This document shows positions 8,864 through 17,486 of a DNA stretch of 64,000 bases, in pieces; position 1 is the first letter of the stretch; each line of letters opens with the position of its first letter. The translations under genes were made by a program, and so were the position numbers. This stretch comes from Mycobacterium yunnanensis (GTDB lineage: Bacteria; Actinomycetota; Actinomycetes; Mycobacteriales; Mycobacteriaceae): assembly GCF_025823185.1 (NCBI RefSeq), contig NZ_JACKVK010000005.1, forward strand, positions 434,001 to 498,000. Reading direction: 5' to 3'. The notes beneath the pieces are model-generated. The model was given only the letters and a program-made list of their open reading frames with translations. It made no database searches and was not told the DNA's origin.

Positions 8864-9034
8864 CACCGCCACCTTCGATTGACCGCCGCCTCCCACCATC
8901 CGGGAAGAACCTCGTGGCGCGGCTGTGGGGGTGGTCTGAATCAACCCCGGCGCATACGCGCGCCACGCCGAACGCCCGGCTCAGGATACGTGGACCCCTC
9001 CGGCCGTCGCCAGTCGACGAGTGGGCGGCTGCCC

Positions 9035-9925
9035 TCACCGCAGCGTGAGCCAGAGCAAGCTGCCTGCGCCGGCGACGACGCAATAGATTGCGAACGGCGT
9101 CATGGTGCGGGTGTGGAAGTACTTGGTCAAGAAACGCACGGCCAGATAGGCACTGACGAATGACGCGACGCTGCCCGCCAGTACCTGCCCGTGGATTCCG
9201 GAACCCAACGGGCCGAACAAGTCTGGGACCTTCAGCACGCCCGCGGCGAGGATGACCGGCGTTGCCAGCAGGAACGAGAACCGAGCGGCCTCGTCATGGG
9301 TGAGCCCGCGGAGCAAACCTGCGGTCATGGTGACGCCCGATCGGCTGATGCCAGGAAGCAGGGCCAACGTTTGCGCGGCCCCGATGAGCGCACCACGTGC
9401 CAACGGCGTGCGGGCGAGGCTCTCATCCGTGCCGGCGTCCGCCGTGGCGGTCGCCACGCCGCCGTCGCGCCGTCTGCGCAGCCGCTCTCCGGCATATAGG
9501 ACGACGCCGTTGACCACGAGGAATGCGGCGGCGGGAACGGGTTTGCCCAGGGTCGTGCGGAAGGTGTGTTCGAGCGCCAGACCGACGAGGCCGACGGGGA
9601 CCGTGCCGACGATGATCAGCCAGGCCAGGCGTTCACCGGTGGTCTCGATGCGTCGGTACCGCACCGAGGTGACGAAGCCGGTGACGATTTGCACCCAGTC
9701 CCGCCAGAAGAACAGAAGCAGCGCGGCCGCGGTCGCCACGTGCAGACCGACGATGAACGCGAGGTACGGCGACTCCGGCGCCGACACGTCCAGATCGGTG
9801 GCCCACCGCCCCCCGATCAACGCGGGCACCAGCACCGAGTGCCCGAGGCTGGAGACGGGGAACAATTCCGTGACGCCCTGGAGCAGACCGACGACGGTCG
9901 CTTCGAGATAGCTCAGACTGCTCAC
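9035..9925 (-). CDS. uppP: Undecaprenyl-diphosphatase UppP/BacA
   Basis: A 296-residue integral membrane phosphatase that converts polyprenyl diphosphate to the monophosphate lipid carrier for peptidoglycan and arabinogalactan synthesis. The two signature regions are visible: LLQGVTELFPVSSLGHS near the N-terminus and LPGISRSGVTM in the centre, and there are seven to eight hydrophobic segments. It starts with GTG 9925. The YggT gene is 57 bp upstream on the same strand, so a small operon is possible. Overexpression of this family gives bacitracin resistance (known for the family). Confidence 0.92.
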   Translation of the reverse strand: MSSLSYLEATVVGLLQGVTELFPVSSLGHSVLVPALIGGRWATDLDVSAPESPYLAFIVGLHVATAAALLLFFWRDWVQIVTGFVTSVRYRRIETTGERLAWLIIVGTVPVGLVGLALEHTFRTTLGKPVPAAAFLVVNGVVLYAGERLRRRRDGGVATATADAGTDESLARTPLARGALIGAAQTLALLPGISRSGVTMTAGLLRGLTHDEAARFSFLLATPVILAAGVLKVPDLFGPLGSGIHGQVLAGSVASFVSAYLAVRFLTKYFHTRTMTPFAIYCVVAGAGSLLWLTLR

Positions 9926-9982
9926 CGGGAGATGATGGCGGGCGCTCCTGGGAGTTTGCTGACGGTCTGCGCCGCGCTCGGG

Positions 9983-10270
9983 TCAGAACGGGATGACCGC
10001 GGGCACCACGGCGCGAAGGATCAGCACCGCGACGAATACGACGGTGAAGGCGAGGTCGATCGACACCGACCCCACCCGGACGGGTCTCAGCACGCGCCGC
10101 ACGGGGGCCAGCACGGGTTCGGTGATCCCGTGGGTCACCCTGCGCGCCTGGTACATGCTGGCGCCGCCACCGGCCTGGGGGGACAGCATCCCGACCCAGT
10201 CGACGACCATCCTGGCGATCAGGACGATCTCGAACAGCAACAGCGCGAAACTCAGCAGGCTGGCGACCAT
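9983..10270 (-). CDS. YggT-family small membrane protein
   Basis: A 95-residue protein with two hydrophobic segments (residues 4-24 and about 73-95) and the central VTHGITEPVLAPVRRVLRP motif of the YggT family. Family members are linked to cell division and osmotic tolerance in several bacteria, but the mechanism is unsettled. Mycobacteria usually carry another yggT beside wag31; that copy is not in this window, so this may be a second one. The start is ATG 10270 with GGGAGTG upstream. Confidence 0.82.
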   Translation of the reverse strand: MVASLLSFALLLFEIVLIARMVVDWVGMLSPQAGGGASMYQARRVTHGITEPVLAPVRRVLRPVRVGSVSIDLAFTVVFVAVLILRAVVPAVIPF

Positions 10271-10356
10271 CGCACACTCCCTTCCCTCTCAGGAGCCTGC
10301 GCCGCGTCCATGAGGAGCGGCTGACGGGTTCCTGAGAGGGGCCCGAGAAAGTGCCG

Positions 10357-10677
10357 TCAGACCGTGATTTCGCCCATCTCGCCCCAGCCGTCGGCGCCGA
10401 CGGAGTCACTGATGATCAGCGGCGTCGACGCCAAGACGCTCGGAGCCATGGCGACGAACTTCTTGAAGTGCTCACTGTTGACGTGCTCACCACCGGCGTC
10501 ACCGTCGCGGAACCCCTCCACCAACACGTATTCGCCGGGGTCGTCCACACTGCGCGACCACTCGAAGAACAGGTTGCCCGGTTCGTTGCGGGTGGCCTCG
10601 GTGAACTCGGCGACCACGCTGGGGAAGTCCTCGACGTGCTCGGGCTTCGGGGTCCACTTGACGACGATGAAGATCAT
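10357..10677 (-). CDS. ABM-domain (antibiotic biosynthesis monooxygenase-like) protein
   Basis: A 106-residue single-domain ferredoxin-like protein (MIFIVVKWTPKP, TRNEPGNLFFEWSRS, YVLVEGFRD, HVNSEHFKKF). Members act as cofactor-free quinol or aldehyde-modifying monooxygenases or as small detoxifying enzymes. It is the last gene of the alcohol dehydrogenase operon, 15 bp downstream of that gene, and has a full AGGAGG ribosome site. The function here is unknown; a role in handling a reactive oxidation product is inferred only from position. Confidence 0.8.
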   Translation of the reverse strand: MIFIVVKWTPKPEHVEDFPSVVAEFTEATRNEPGNLFFEWSRSVDDPGEYVLVEGFRDGDAGGEHVNSEHFKKFVAMAPSVLASTPLIISDSVGADGWGEMGEITV

Positions 10678-10692
10678 GGCAGATCAGTCCTC

Positions 10693-11727
10693 CTACGGGA
10701 TCAGGATGGCGCGTCCGCGAACGTTGCCATTGTCGAGATCGGTGATGGCCGACTGGAACTCGTCCAGCGGATACTTCTGCGTGTGCAGGTTGACCTTGCC
10801 GCGGGCGGCGAGAGCCATCAGGTCGCACAGGTCGTTGTAGGACCCGACGAGGTTGCCGATGAAGTTGATCTCGCTGGAGACGATGTCGATGGTGGGCACG
10901 TCGATGTTCTCGCCGTACCCGACGACGTAGTAGTCACCCGCACCGCGCAGCATGGCCACGCCCTCCGCGGTGGCGCCACCCTCGCCGACGAAGTCGACGA
11001 CGGCCTCGGCACCGTTGCCGCCGGTGAGGTCGAGCACCTGCTGCACGTGACTGCCGTCGGCCGCCACACCATGGTCGGCGCCGATCGCCTCGGCGAGCTT
11101 GAGCGCCTCCGGATTGCGGTCGACGACGATCAGTTCGGCCGGGGACAACGACTTCAGAACTTGAATTCCGATGTGGCCCAGGCCGCCTGCGCCGATGATG
11201 ACGACGCGGTCGCGCGGAGTCAGCTTTCGAGCCGCCTTGGCCGCGGCGTGGTAGGCAGTCAGGCCGGCGTCGGCCAGCGCGGCCACGTCGGACGGCTCCA
11301 GCGAGTCGTCGATCTTCACCACGCTGCGTGCCGAGGTCTTCAAGTACTCGGCGTACCCGCCGTTCGTGTCGATGCCGGGGAACTGATTCGCTTCGCAGTG
11401 CACGTCGTCGCCAGAACGGCACGCCCGGCACAGCCCGCAGGTGATAAGGGGATGGACGATCACCTTGTCACCCTCGGCGACGTTGGTGACCGCCGAGCCG
11501 ACGGCCTCCACCCAGCCGGCGTTCTCGTGGCCGATGGTGTACGGCAGCTGCACCTGCGACTTCTCGGCCCACTGGCCTTCCAGGATGTGCAGGTCGGTGC
11601 GGCACACGCCCGCACCGCCGATCTTCACGATGACGTCGAACGGGCCCTGCGGCGTGGGCTTCTCGACCTCTGCCATCTCCAGGTTCTGGTGGTAGCCGAC
11701 GACCTGGACGGCCTTCATCCTGCTCAT
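10693..11727 (-). CDS. Zinc-dependent NAD+ alcohol dehydrogenase
   Basis: A 344-residue medium-chain dehydrogenase. The catalytic zinc ligands lie in GVCRTDLHI and GHENAGWVEAVG, the structural zinc cysteines in CGLCRACRSGDDVHC, and the nucleotide fold at GAGGLGHIGIQVLKSL. The start ATG 11727 overlaps the stop of the DUF59-type gene by 4 bp (ATGA), so translation is coupled. In M. smegmatis a gene of this type lies in the mimABCD propane/acetone oxidation cluster together with an amidohydrolase and a DUF59 protein, which is the order seen here. It would oxidise a short-chain alcohol such as 2-propanol or acetol (inference). Confidence 0.88.
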   Translation of the reverse strand: MSRMKAVQVVGYHQNLEMAEVEKPTPQGPFDVIVKIGGAGVCRTDLHILEGQWAEKSQVQLPYTIGHENAGWVEAVGSAVTNVAEGDKVIVHPLITCGLCRACRSGDDVHCEANQFPGIDTNGGYAEYLKTSARSVVKIDDSLEPSDVAALADAGLTAYHAAAKAARKLTPRDRVVIIGAGGLGHIGIQVLKSLSPAELIVVDRNPEALKLAEAIGADHGVAADGSHVQQVLDLTGGNGAEAVVDFVGEGGATAEGVAMLRGAGDYYVVGYGENIDVPTIDIVSSEINFIGNLVGSYNDLCDLMALAARGKVNLHTQKYPLDEFQSAITDLDNGNVRGRAILIP

Positions 11728-12479
11728 TGAAATGCGTTCCTTCCCGAGAATGTCAGTTCGAGATCCGTTGTTGCCGAGAGGCTTTCGCTGCCACCGTCGA
11801 CGTACCGCGTACGTAGCAGGCCTCGGCAGAAGTGGGCGTTGCCCTCTATCGAGATCCTGGTGGAGCGGGCGCGCCGCAACGCCGTCGGAACGGCGTCGGA
11901 GGGATACCCGTTGCCGACGTGGTCGACCATCACCAAATCCTCTGCTGTGCATGGCAATCCGATGGCGGCCCGTCGTCGAAGCAGCGAATCGCGAACGGCG
12001 TCGTCAGGTAGATCGGCGATGCGGACCCGCCCGAGCTCCTCGACCGGGCGCGCCGGGTCGGCGCGTAGCAGCGCGGTCAGGCAGCGCTCCATTGCCGCGG
12101 TGTGCGCCTTGCGCTGGAACGTCAGTCGCAGATCCTCCAGGCCGTCGTCCGCCTCGTGCCGGAAGGTGCCGCGGTACCCGGCGTCGGCGGCCAGGCCGGT
12201 GTTGATGATCTCCGAGTCGTGGTGGTCGTCCAGTTCGACGGTCACCTCGTTCGTCCAATCCAGAGCCACCAGAACGTCCTTCGCGTCCGACGCCATCAGG
12301 TAGGCGAAGTTGGGCGCGCAGAACGAGGTCGGGAGGCGCAGGTGCACTTCGACGTCACCGTTGCCGTCGACGTCGACCGTGTGCACGAAGCCCAAGTCGG
12401 TGATCGGCTCGTCGAGCTCGGGATCGATGACGACGTCGAGGGCGCGCAAGACGTCGTCGCGCAGGTACGCCCGGTCCAC
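11724..12479 (-). CDS. DUF59/MIP18-type iron-sulfur assembly-like protein
   Basis: A 251-residue protein whose first 90 residues form a MIP18/DUF59 domain (VIDPELDEPITDLGFVHTV, LRLPTSFCAPNF with the conserved cysteine), which in other proteins helps mature Fe-S or metal centres. The remainder has no match I can name. The start is GTG 12479, one base after the upstream amidohydrolase stop, and the end overlaps the dehydrogenase start. Such a gene accompanies binuclear-iron alkane monooxygenases in mim-type clusters. No monooxygenase is present in this window, so its client protein is unclear. Confidence 0.75.
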   Translation of the reverse strand: MDRAYLRDDVLRALDVVIDPELDEPITDLGFVHTVDVDGNGDVEVHLRLPTSFCAPNFAYLMASDAKDVLVALDWTNEVTVELDDHHDSEIINTGLAADAGYRGTFRHEADDGLEDLRLTFQRKAHTAAMERCLTALLRADPARPVEELGRVRIADLPDDAVRDSLLRRRAAIGLPCTAEDLVMVDHVGNGYPSDAVPTALRRARSTRISIEGNAHFCRGLLRTRYVDGGSESLSATTDLELTFSGRNAFQ

Positions 12480-12480
12480 G

Positions 12481-13530
12481 TCATGCCCCCACGAGGTGAT
12501 CTGCGGTCTCGTCGGCGCCGCGCGGTCCGACGGCCGGTTCGTCGGCGTCGGCGAGCTGCAGCTCGGCCGGCACCGGGATGTCGTACATCTTCGCCGCGTT
12601 GAGGCCGAGGATCTTCTTCTTCTGGTCGGTGGTGATCGGCGCGTACTCGGCGAGCTCGGCGGGGATCTGGAAGTCGACGAAGGCTTCGACCAGCCAGCGT
12701 GGCGTCCAGATCGCGTAGTCCGACGAGAACTGGATGCGATCCTCACCGATCCAGTACAGGAGCTCACCCATGATCTGGCCGAAGTACTTCGGGCGGGTGT
12801 GGATGAACGGCATCGCGACGGCCAGGCCGGCGTGCACGTTCGGCTCCTGCGTGGCGATCCAGCAGAAGTCTTCCAATCGCGGCAGCCCGCAGTGCTCGAC
12901 GATGAAGTTCAGGTCGGTGAAGTCCGACGCCACGTGATCGATGTCGGCGACGTCGAACGCGTCACGGTCCAGCGGCCGGATGGTCGGGCCCTTGTGCACG
13001 TGGATGTTCGTCACCCCGAGCTCTCGGCAGGCCTCGAAGTATCGGTAGGCCCACGGATCGGTCAGGCTCCAGCCGCGGGACTCGCCGTGCCACTCGGCGG
13101 TGTAGAGCTTCACGCCCTTGAGGCCGAACTTGGCGGCGTCCTCGCGGAACTGGTCGAGGCCGGCCTCGCCGTTGCGGGGGTCGAAGTTGTGGTTGTAGGT
13201 CAGCTTGTCGGGATGCTTCTTGGCCAGCTCGGAGGCTTCGTCGGTCTGCCCGAAGCCCTTGTAGTAGAACTCCCCGAGGTGGGCGGGCTGGAAGATGGCG
13301 TGGTCGACGTACCCGTCGGTGAACAGGTCCTTCATCAGGCGCTCGCCGCCCTGATACAGGTAGTCCTCGTAACTCCAGACCTCGGATTCCGGCGAGAGGT
13401 TGCGGTGGTAGTCGTAGAAGCAGTCGATGAACTGCTTGCCGTGGATGTTGCGCTGGTTCTCCGGCCGGGCGTCCCACAGGGCGACGTGAGCGTCGACGAT
13501 GAAGTAGCTGTTGCCGTCCTTGCGATACAC
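12481..13530 (-). CDS. Amidohydrolase-family (amidohydrolase_2) protein
   Basis: A 349-residue TIM-barrel protein. It matches the amidohydrolase of mim-type propane-monooxygenase clusters in features I recall: IVDAHVALWDARPENQRN at the N-terminus, KGVKLYTAEWHGES, NIHVHKGPT, FIVEHCGLPR and FSSDYAIW. The usual N-terminal HxH metal pair reads H-V-A here, so one metal ligand is missing or replaced. In mim clusters the protein is required for production of active monooxygenase rather than for hydrolysis, which would fit a non-catalytic role. The start is GTG 13530, divergent from the activator gene. Confidence 0.8.
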   Translation of the reverse strand: MYRKDGNSYFIVDAHVALWDARPENQRNIHGKQFIDCFYDYHRNLSPESEVWSYEDYLYQGGERLMKDLFTDGYVDHAIFQPAHLGEFYYKGFGQTDEASELAKKHPDKLTYNHNFDPRNGEAGLDQFREDAAKFGLKGVKLYTAEWHGESRGWSLTDPWAYRYFEACRELGVTNIHVHKGPTIRPLDRDAFDVADIDHVASDFTDLNFIVEHCGLPRLEDFCWIATQEPNVHAGLAVAMPFIHTRPKYFGQIMGELLYWIGEDRIQFSSDYAIWTPRWLVEAFVDFQIPAELAEYAPITTDQKKKILGLNAAKMYDIPVPAELQLADADEPAVGPRGADETADHLVGA

Positions 13531-13623
13531 GAGGTCTCCCTAAAGTCCGTGAGTGGTGTGAGGGCTGTCACATCAACTGACCGGAGCCTAGGGACGGTGT
13601 TCGCTCTGGACGAGGCGCTCGGC

Positions 13624-13638
13624 GTCTCAATCTGAGAC
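13624..13638. promoter_or_regulatory. Palindrome in the divergent promoter region of amidohydrolase and activator genes
   Basis: GTCTCA-ATC-TGAGAC is a perfect 6-3-6 inverted repeat in the 155-bp gap between the two divergent genes. Fis-type activators bind such palindromic upstream sites, so it is a good candidate target of the adjacent regulator. Confidence 0.5.
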
Positions 13639-13685
13639 TGCAGACCGAACGCCGCGCGTTCCCGATCCGGCACGCTGCTTGTAAC

Positions 13686-15179
13686 GTGGATCACAGCGTG
13701 AGTGACGGCCTACCCGATCGAATGAAGCTGCATCACCTGCAGCATCGCGAGGCACCCGAGGTGCCCCGGCGCCTGTTGGCGTCCTGGGAGCGCAGCGAGG
13801 GCTATGGCGTGCCGTCCGACAGCGTCGAACCGGTCTTCACCGGCACCGACCATCTGGATTCGCTGTTCGCCGAGTGCGGCAACGAAGTGCTCCTCGACCT
13901 GCACCGGACCCTCGACGGCGAGCCGGTCAGCATGATGCTGACCGACGCCGACGGGGTGGTGCTGAGCCGGATGAGCGGTGACCACGGGCTGCTGCGAGCC
14001 CTCGACGACGTTCATCTCGCGCCGGGCTTCGCCTACGCCGAACGCGACGTCGGCACCAACGGACTGGGCCTCGCGTTGGCCGACCGGGCGCCGACGTTGG
14101 TCCGCGCCGACCAGCATTACGCGATGAACCTGTGCACGTTCACCTGCGCGGCCGTCCCCGTCCTGGACGCCTCCACCGGCCGGCTGGAGGGGTGCGTCAA
14201 CCTGACCACCTGGTCGCAATCATCGAGTGAGCTACTCCTCGCGCTGGCCCGGTCGGCCGCGAGCAACACCGCCGCGCTGATGCTGGCGAGGTCGAACGGA
14301 CGTCGTCCCCGTCAGACGCCGCGTGGGCAGGTCTTCAGGGTGGAGATGCCGCGACTAGAGCCGGGTTCCGGGAGCCTGCACGACCTGTCGGAGTCCTGGA
14401 ACGCCGCGGTGTCGACCGCGGAGCGGGCCATGGCCGCGGGCAGTGTGGTCGCCGCCATCGGCGAACCCGGGTCGGGGCGCGCGACGCTGCTGGCCCAGGC
14501 CGCGCGGCATACCTACCCGCGGGACCGGATCCTCTCGGCCAGCGCCCCTGGAGACTCCGACGTCCAGACCTGGTTGGGCCTCTGGACCCCCGAGCTCGGC
14601 AAGGAACACACCGCGGTGGTCGTGCGCGACGTCGACGCGCTGCCGACGTGGGTGGCCGACCAACTCCGGGATCTGGTGATCCGGTCCAGCCGTGAGGCCA
14701 GGGTGCCGTTCGCCGTCACCGCGGAGCGCTTCGAGGACATCCCGTCGGCGTTGGCGGGTCTCGTCGACGCCGTCGTCGAGGTCCCGCCGCTGCGGGACCG
14801 ACCGGAGGACGTGTTGCCGCTCGCCGCGCACATCGCCAAGCGTGCGCGCGGCCGTGACGTCGCCGTCAGCCCGGCGGCGGCTCGAGCGCTGCAGAGTCAC
14901 GGGTGGCCGGGAAACGTCGACCAACTGGCGCGCGTCGTGGCCCACGCGGCCAATCGCAACGACGTGGTCGACGTCGGCAGCCTGCCGCCGGAGGTGCTCG
15001 CCGGCCCGTCGCGGAACCTGTCCCGCATCGAGGCCTTCGAGCGGGGCGAGATCATCAGGGTGCTGTCGGCCCGCAGTGCGCCGACCATGGCGGAGGCCGC
15101 CCGCGAACTCGGGATGAGCCGGGCGACGTTGTACCGCAAGATAAGTCAGTACGGCATCCGGGTGCCGCGCTCGACGTAG
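13686..15179 (+). CDS. AcoR/MimR-type activator with GAF, degenerate AAA and Fis HTH domains
   Basis: A 497-residue protein with an N-terminal GAF-like sensor (about residues 60-200), a central AAA+ remnant and a C-terminal Fis helix-turn-helix (MAEAARELGMSRATLYRKISQYGI). The Walker A region reads GEPGSGRA at about 259-266, with Arg in place of the usual Lys, and no GAFTGA sigma54-contact loop is present. Mycobacteria lack sigma54, so it must act by another route. It is divergent from an amidohydrolase-DUF59-alcohol dehydrogenase operon, as MimR is from mim genes. The start GTG 13686 is uncertain; ATG 13722 is an alternative. Confidence 0.83.
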   Translation: MDHSVSDGLPDRMKLHHLQHREAPEVPRRLLASWERSEGYGVPSDSVEPVFTGTDHLDSLFAECGNEVLLDLHRTLDGEPVSMMLTDADGVVLSRMSGDHGLLRALDDVHLAPGFAYAERDVGTNGLGLALADRAPTLVRADQHYAMNLCTFTCAAVPVLDASTGRLEGCVNLTTWSQSSSELLLALARSAASNTAALMLARSNGRRPRQTPRGQVFRVEMPRLEPGSGSLHDLSESWNAAVSTAERAMAAGSVVAAIGEPGSGRATLLAQAARHTYPRDRILSASAPGDSDVQTWLGLWTPELGKEHTAVVVRDVDALPTWVADQLRDLVIRSSREARVPFAVTAERFEDIPSALAGLVDAVVEVPPLRDRPEDVLPLAAHIAKRARGRDVAVSPAAARALQSHGWPGNVDQLARVVAHAANRNDVVDVGSLPPEVLAGPSRNLSRIEAFERGEIIRVLSARSAPTMAEAARELGMSRATLYRKISQYGIRVPRST

Positions 15180-15181
15180 CG

Positions 15182-16129
15182 CTAACTGCGGTAGGACTGA
15201 CCGTGCGGCTCGGCGCAGTGCTCGTCGGGGTCGTCGGCGCACACGTGGTCGACCTGCAGGGTGGTGTGGTCGATGTGGTGCCGTTCGAGCAGGATCCGTT
15301 CGAGCTCGCCGCGGATGGCGTGACAATCGGCGCCGTCGCCGACGATGACGTGCGCGGACAGGGCCGCCTCACCCGAGGTGATCTGCCAGATGTGCAGATC
15401 GTGCACCTCGACCACGGCGCCGACCTCGACTAGTTCGGCCCCGACTACCGCGGGGTCGACGCCCTCGGGAGCGGCCTCGAGGAAGATGCGTCCGCTGGCG
15501 CGCACCAGACCCCAGCCGGCCTTGACCATGAGGGCCGCGACGAGCAACGCGGCGATCGCGTCGGCGCGGGCGAAGCCGGTGAGCCAGACGACGGCGCCGG
15601 CGACCGCGGTGGCGATGAACGCGTAGAGGTCGTTGAGGATGTGTTGGTAGGCGCCCTCGACGTTGAGACTGGACCGGTTGGCGCGGCTGATGCACCAGGT
15701 GGCGGCGACGTTGACGGCGATGCCTACCAGCGCGGTGACGAACACCAGCAGGCCCTCCACCTCGCCTGGGTCGACGAGTCGGCGGATGCCTTCGACGACG
15801 AAGTAGGCGGCCAGCAGGAGCAGCGTGATGCCGTTGGCCTGGGCGGAGAGGATCTCCGCGCGCTTGAGGCCGTAGGTGTAGCCGCCGCGCGCGGGTCGGG
15901 CGGCGAGCCGAATGGCGATCAGCGCCAAGACGATCGACACGGCGTCGGTGAGCATGTGGCCGGCGTCGGAGATCAGGGCGAGTGAGCCTGCGATGACGCC
16001 GACGACGACTTCGGCAGCCATGAAGCCGACGATCAGGATCAGCGCCAGTGTCAACCACTTTCGATCGGCGTCGGCCGAGACACCATGGGAGTGTCCGCCG
16101 GGCCCGTGATCGTGTGAGCTCTCTGCCAT
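15182..16129 (-). CDS. Cation diffusion facilitator, zinc-type exporter
   Basis: A 315-residue membrane protein with a His-rich N-terminus (HDHGPGGHSHG), six transmembrane segments, the metal-site motifs SLALISDAGHMLTDA and AYQHILNDLYAF and a cytoplasmic C-terminal domain (VEVHDLHIWQI). This is the CzcD/ZitB subgroup, exporting Zn2+ (possibly Co2+ or Cd2+) in exchange for protons. The start is placed at ATG 16129, before the His-rich stretch; no clear ribosome site is visible. It is divergent from an L,D-transpeptidase gene, and a metal-sensor-like palindrome lies between them. Confidence 0.9.
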   Translation of the reverse strand: MAESSHDHGPGGHSHGVSADADRKWLTLALILIVGFMAAEVVVGVIAGSLALISDAGHMLTDAVSIVLALIAIRLAARPARGGYTYGLKRAEILSAQANGITLLLLAAYFVVEGIRRLVDPGEVEGLLVFVTALVGIAVNVAATWCISRANRSSLNVEGAYQHILNDLYAFIATAVAGAVVWLTGFARADAIAALLVAALMVKAGWGLVRASGRIFLEAAPEGVDPAVVGAELVEVGAVVEVHDLHIWQITSGEAALSAHVIVGDGADCHAIRGELERILLERHHIDHTTLQVDHVCADDPDEHCAEPHGQSYRS

Positions 16130-16148
16130 GCAGGGAGCATACATCGAC

Positions 16149-16168
16149 ACATGCGAATATTGGAATGT
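16149..16168. promoter_or_regulatory. 20-bp imperfect palindrome, possible ArsR/SmtB-type metal operator
   Basis: ACATGCGAATATTGGAATGT pairs 8 of 10 positions between its halves and lies 20 bp before the exporter start. ArsR/SmtB zinc sensors bind AT-rich palindromes of this size. No sensor gene lies in this neighbourhood, so the regulator would be encoded elsewhere. Confidence 0.4.
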
Positions 16169-16228
16169 ATGCGTCGGCTCCATCTACTATGCTGCTACGT
16201 AGATGCTGTGCCGACCGGAGACGTGCCC

Positions 16229-17476
16229 GTGACCCCCCTACGCCGACGCCGCGCCGCGTTGCCCACCCTGATCGCCGTCGTGGCCGCATTGGCCGTCGTG
16301 ACAGGCGACGGTTTCCGCCCGGATTCCCCCGACGGCACCGCCACGCCCGCCGAGCCGATCGCCACGGCCGAGCCACCCCGGCTGGCGTTGTATCCACCGA
16401 CGGGGGCCCGCGACGTCGTCCCCGCCGACGCACCCTGGGTGGCCGCTCACTCCGGCACGTTGACCGAGGTGCGGCTGGTCAACGAGGAGGGTAGGACGAT
16501 CGAGGGAGCCATGACCGCCGACGCGACGGCGTGGCGGCCCGCGGTGCCTCTCGGATACGGACGTACCTACACGCTCACGGCCACCGGCCAGGGCACCGAC
16601 GCCACCGTCACCACGAAGACGACCCGCTTCTCCACGGTCGTGCCCCAACGGCAGACCGGCGTCACGCTGACCACCACCTCGGGAGCCGAATTGCGGGACG
16701 GCGCAACGTATGGCGTGGGAACGGTGATCGTCGCGCGCTTCGACGCGCCCATCGTCGACCGGCCCGCCGCGGAGCGCCGGATGAACGTCATGACCGACCC
16801 GCCCGTGGTCGGGGCGTGGTCCTGGGTCGACGACCGCAAGGCACACTGGCGTCCGCGGGAGTACTTCCCGCCCAACACCGCCGTCCGCGTCGCGGCGGGT
16901 CTCTACGGCACCGAGCTCGGCCAGGGTCTCTACGGTCAAGAGGACAGCAGCGTCGGCTTCACGATTGGGCGCTCCCACGTGACCATCGCCGACGACCTCA
17001 CCAAGCAGGTCAGCGTGTACGACGGCGGAAAGCTCGTCAGGACCATGCCGACCTCGATGGGCCGCGGCGGCACCGAAACCGTGGGCGGCAAGACGATTCA
17101 CTTCTGGACCCAGCGCGGTGTCTACACGGTGATGGACAAGGCCAACCCGGTGATGATGGATTCCTCGACCTACGGGCTACCGGTGGAGTCGGCGTCCGGC
17201 TACCGGATCAGCGTGCCGTACGCCACGCGAATCAGCCCCGACGGGATCTACCTCCACGAACGGGAGGCGACGGTGTGGGCTCAGGGCAACACCAACGTCT
17301 CGGCGGGGTGTCTGAATCTCAGCGCCGAGGACGCTCGCTGGTTCTACGAATTCTCTGAACCGGGGGACGTCGTCGAGGTCCGCAACACCGGCGGCGAGGC
17401 GCTGGAGAGATGGCAGAACGGTGACTGGAGCGTGCCCTGGCGAGAATGGCTGCAGGGCAGCACCCTTCGCGGCTGA
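16229..17476 (+). CDS. L,D-transpeptidase with Ig-like domains
   Basis: A 415-residue exported enzyme with an N-terminal signal/anchor (LPTLIAVVAALAVVTG), two Ig-like domains (about 60-265) and a YkuD catalytic domain. It would form 3-3 cross-links in peptidoglycan, as LdtMt2 does. The catalytic Cys is about residue 361. The usual SHGC signature reads SAGC here, so the histidine before Gly-Cys is Ala; the upstream HEREATVW histidine is kept. The start GTG 16229 has GGAGA upstream. It ends tail-to-tail with the Lsr2-like gene. Confidence 0.87.
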   Translation: MTPLRRRRAALPTLIAVVAALAVVTGDGFRPDSPDGTATPAEPIATAEPPRLALYPPTGARDVVPADAPWVAAHSGTLTEVRLVNEEGRTIEGAMTADATAWRPAVPLGYGRTYTLTATGQGTDATVTTKTTRFSTVVPQRQTGVTLTTTSGAELRDGATYGVGTVIVARFDAPIVDRPAAERRMNVMTDPPVVGAWSWVDDRKAHWRPREYFPPNTAVRVAAGLYGTELGQGLYGQEDSSVGFTIGRSHVTIADDLTKQVSVYDGGKLVRTMPTSMGRGGTETVGGKTIHFWTQRGVYTVMDKANPVMMDSSTYGLPVESASGYRISVPYATRISPDGIYLHEREATVWAQGNTNVSAGCLNLSAEDARWFYEFSEPGDVVEVRNTGGEALERWQNGDWSVPWREWLQGSTLRG

Positions 17477-17486
17477 CGCCTCGGCG

